A stretch of DNA of 6,121 nt. Source: Clostridia bacterium (GTDB taxonomy: Bacteria; Bacillota; Clostridia; Christensenellales; UBA1242). Made by a program: the position numbers and the translations under genes. The notes under the pieces are model-generated. The model was not told the DNA's origin. It did no database searches and saw only the letters and a program-made list of their open reading frames with translations. Numbering within the stretch: the stretch's first letter is position 1; each line of letters begins with the position of its first letter. The DNA is taken from the NCBI GenBank assembly GCA_017503445.1, contig JAFVTB010000133.1:1-6121 (forward strand), given 5' to 3'. Positions 6,029 through 6,121 of the stretch are shown piece after piece.

Positions 6029-6121
6029 TAAATTTTCAAAACGAATGCAGGGCGGGGGTATGGATCACTCATACTTCCGGGGTAGTAGTAGATGCCTGTA
6101 TTGGTGTGAGAAATGTAGGCC
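6028..6121 (-). CDS. C-terminal fragment of an unknown protein, DUF6273-like end
   Basis: Reading the minus strand from 6121, an open frame of 30 codons ends at TAA (6028-6030). Visible residues include NTGIYYYPGSMSDPYPRPAFVLKI-like content, with a Tyr run and the ending RPAFVLKI. This resembles the GVRPAF/LxLK ending typical of DUF6273 domains, which occur in many surface or secreted proteins of Clostridia, but the fragment is too short to be sure. The codons read as real coding sequence, and the frame stops just before an inverted repeat. The gene is convergent with the mur cluster and probably unrelated to it. Everything upstream, including any signal peptide or adhesion domains, is outside the window. 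Confidence 0.45.
   Translation of the reverse strand, partial: AYISHTNTGIYYYPGSMSDPYPRPAFVLKI

Noticed and set aside
5978..6030. CRP-like TGTGA/TCACA operator
   Set aside because: The half-sites are everted and about 40 bases apart, unlike a CRP site, and lie at gene ends rather than at a promoter.

Overview
This AT-rich window carries a compact peptidoglycan and cell-division gene cluster on the + strand, murE-mraY-murD-ftsW. A polysaccharide deacetylase gene truncated by the window start lies upstream on the opposite strand. The last 30 codons of another opposite-strand gene lie at the right end. The gene order (murE directly followed by mraY, murD and an ftsW/spoVE-type gene, with no murF between murE and mraY) is the order known from Bacillus subtilis. 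The deacetylase has the SFDAAWG form of the NodB motif that I associate with Clostridia. Together these suggest a low-GC Bacillota, probably Clostridia-like and perhaps an uncultured gut lineage. This placement is inference. The MurE DNPR motif predicts meso-diaminopimelate peptidoglycan.

Layout. Bases 1-507 (- strand): membrane-anchored NodB-type deacetylase, missing its C-terminal end, with a good sigma-70-like promoter just upstream. Bases 508-813: divergent intergenic region with that promoter, a weaker + strand promoter candidate, an imperfect tandem repeat and the murE ribosome binding site. Bases 814-5813: the four-gene cluster. murE overlaps mraY by 7 bases, mraY overlaps murD by 29 bases, and 44 bases separate murD from the preferred ftsW start. 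Bases 5810-5926: a possible 38-codon ORF starting at the ftsW stop. Bases 5898-5924: a strong hairpin terminator that could serve both strands. Bases 5979-6028: an AT-rich imperfect inverted repeat. Bases 6028-6121 (- strand): C-terminus of a protein resembling the DUF6273 family end.

How the genes work together. MurD and MurE act in turn in the cytoplasm, adding D-Glu and then the third residue to UDP-MurNAc-peptide. MraY moves the finished phospho-MurNAc-pentapeptide onto undecaprenyl phosphate to make lipid I. FtsW polymerises lipid II at the septum or, in a SpoVE-like role, the spore cortex. The divergent deacetylase may act on the same polymer outside the membrane. murF, murG, murC and the transpeptidase partner are not in the window, and the cluster ends after ftsW.

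I found no previously undescribed system. The most unusual signal is a nearly GC-free 80-base stretch encoding a Lys/Asn-rich insertion in the N-terminal domain of MurD. Smaller points are the ftsW start region without a Shine-Dalgarno sequence, the tiny ORF at the ftsW stop, and several substituted motif residues in MurE and MurD.
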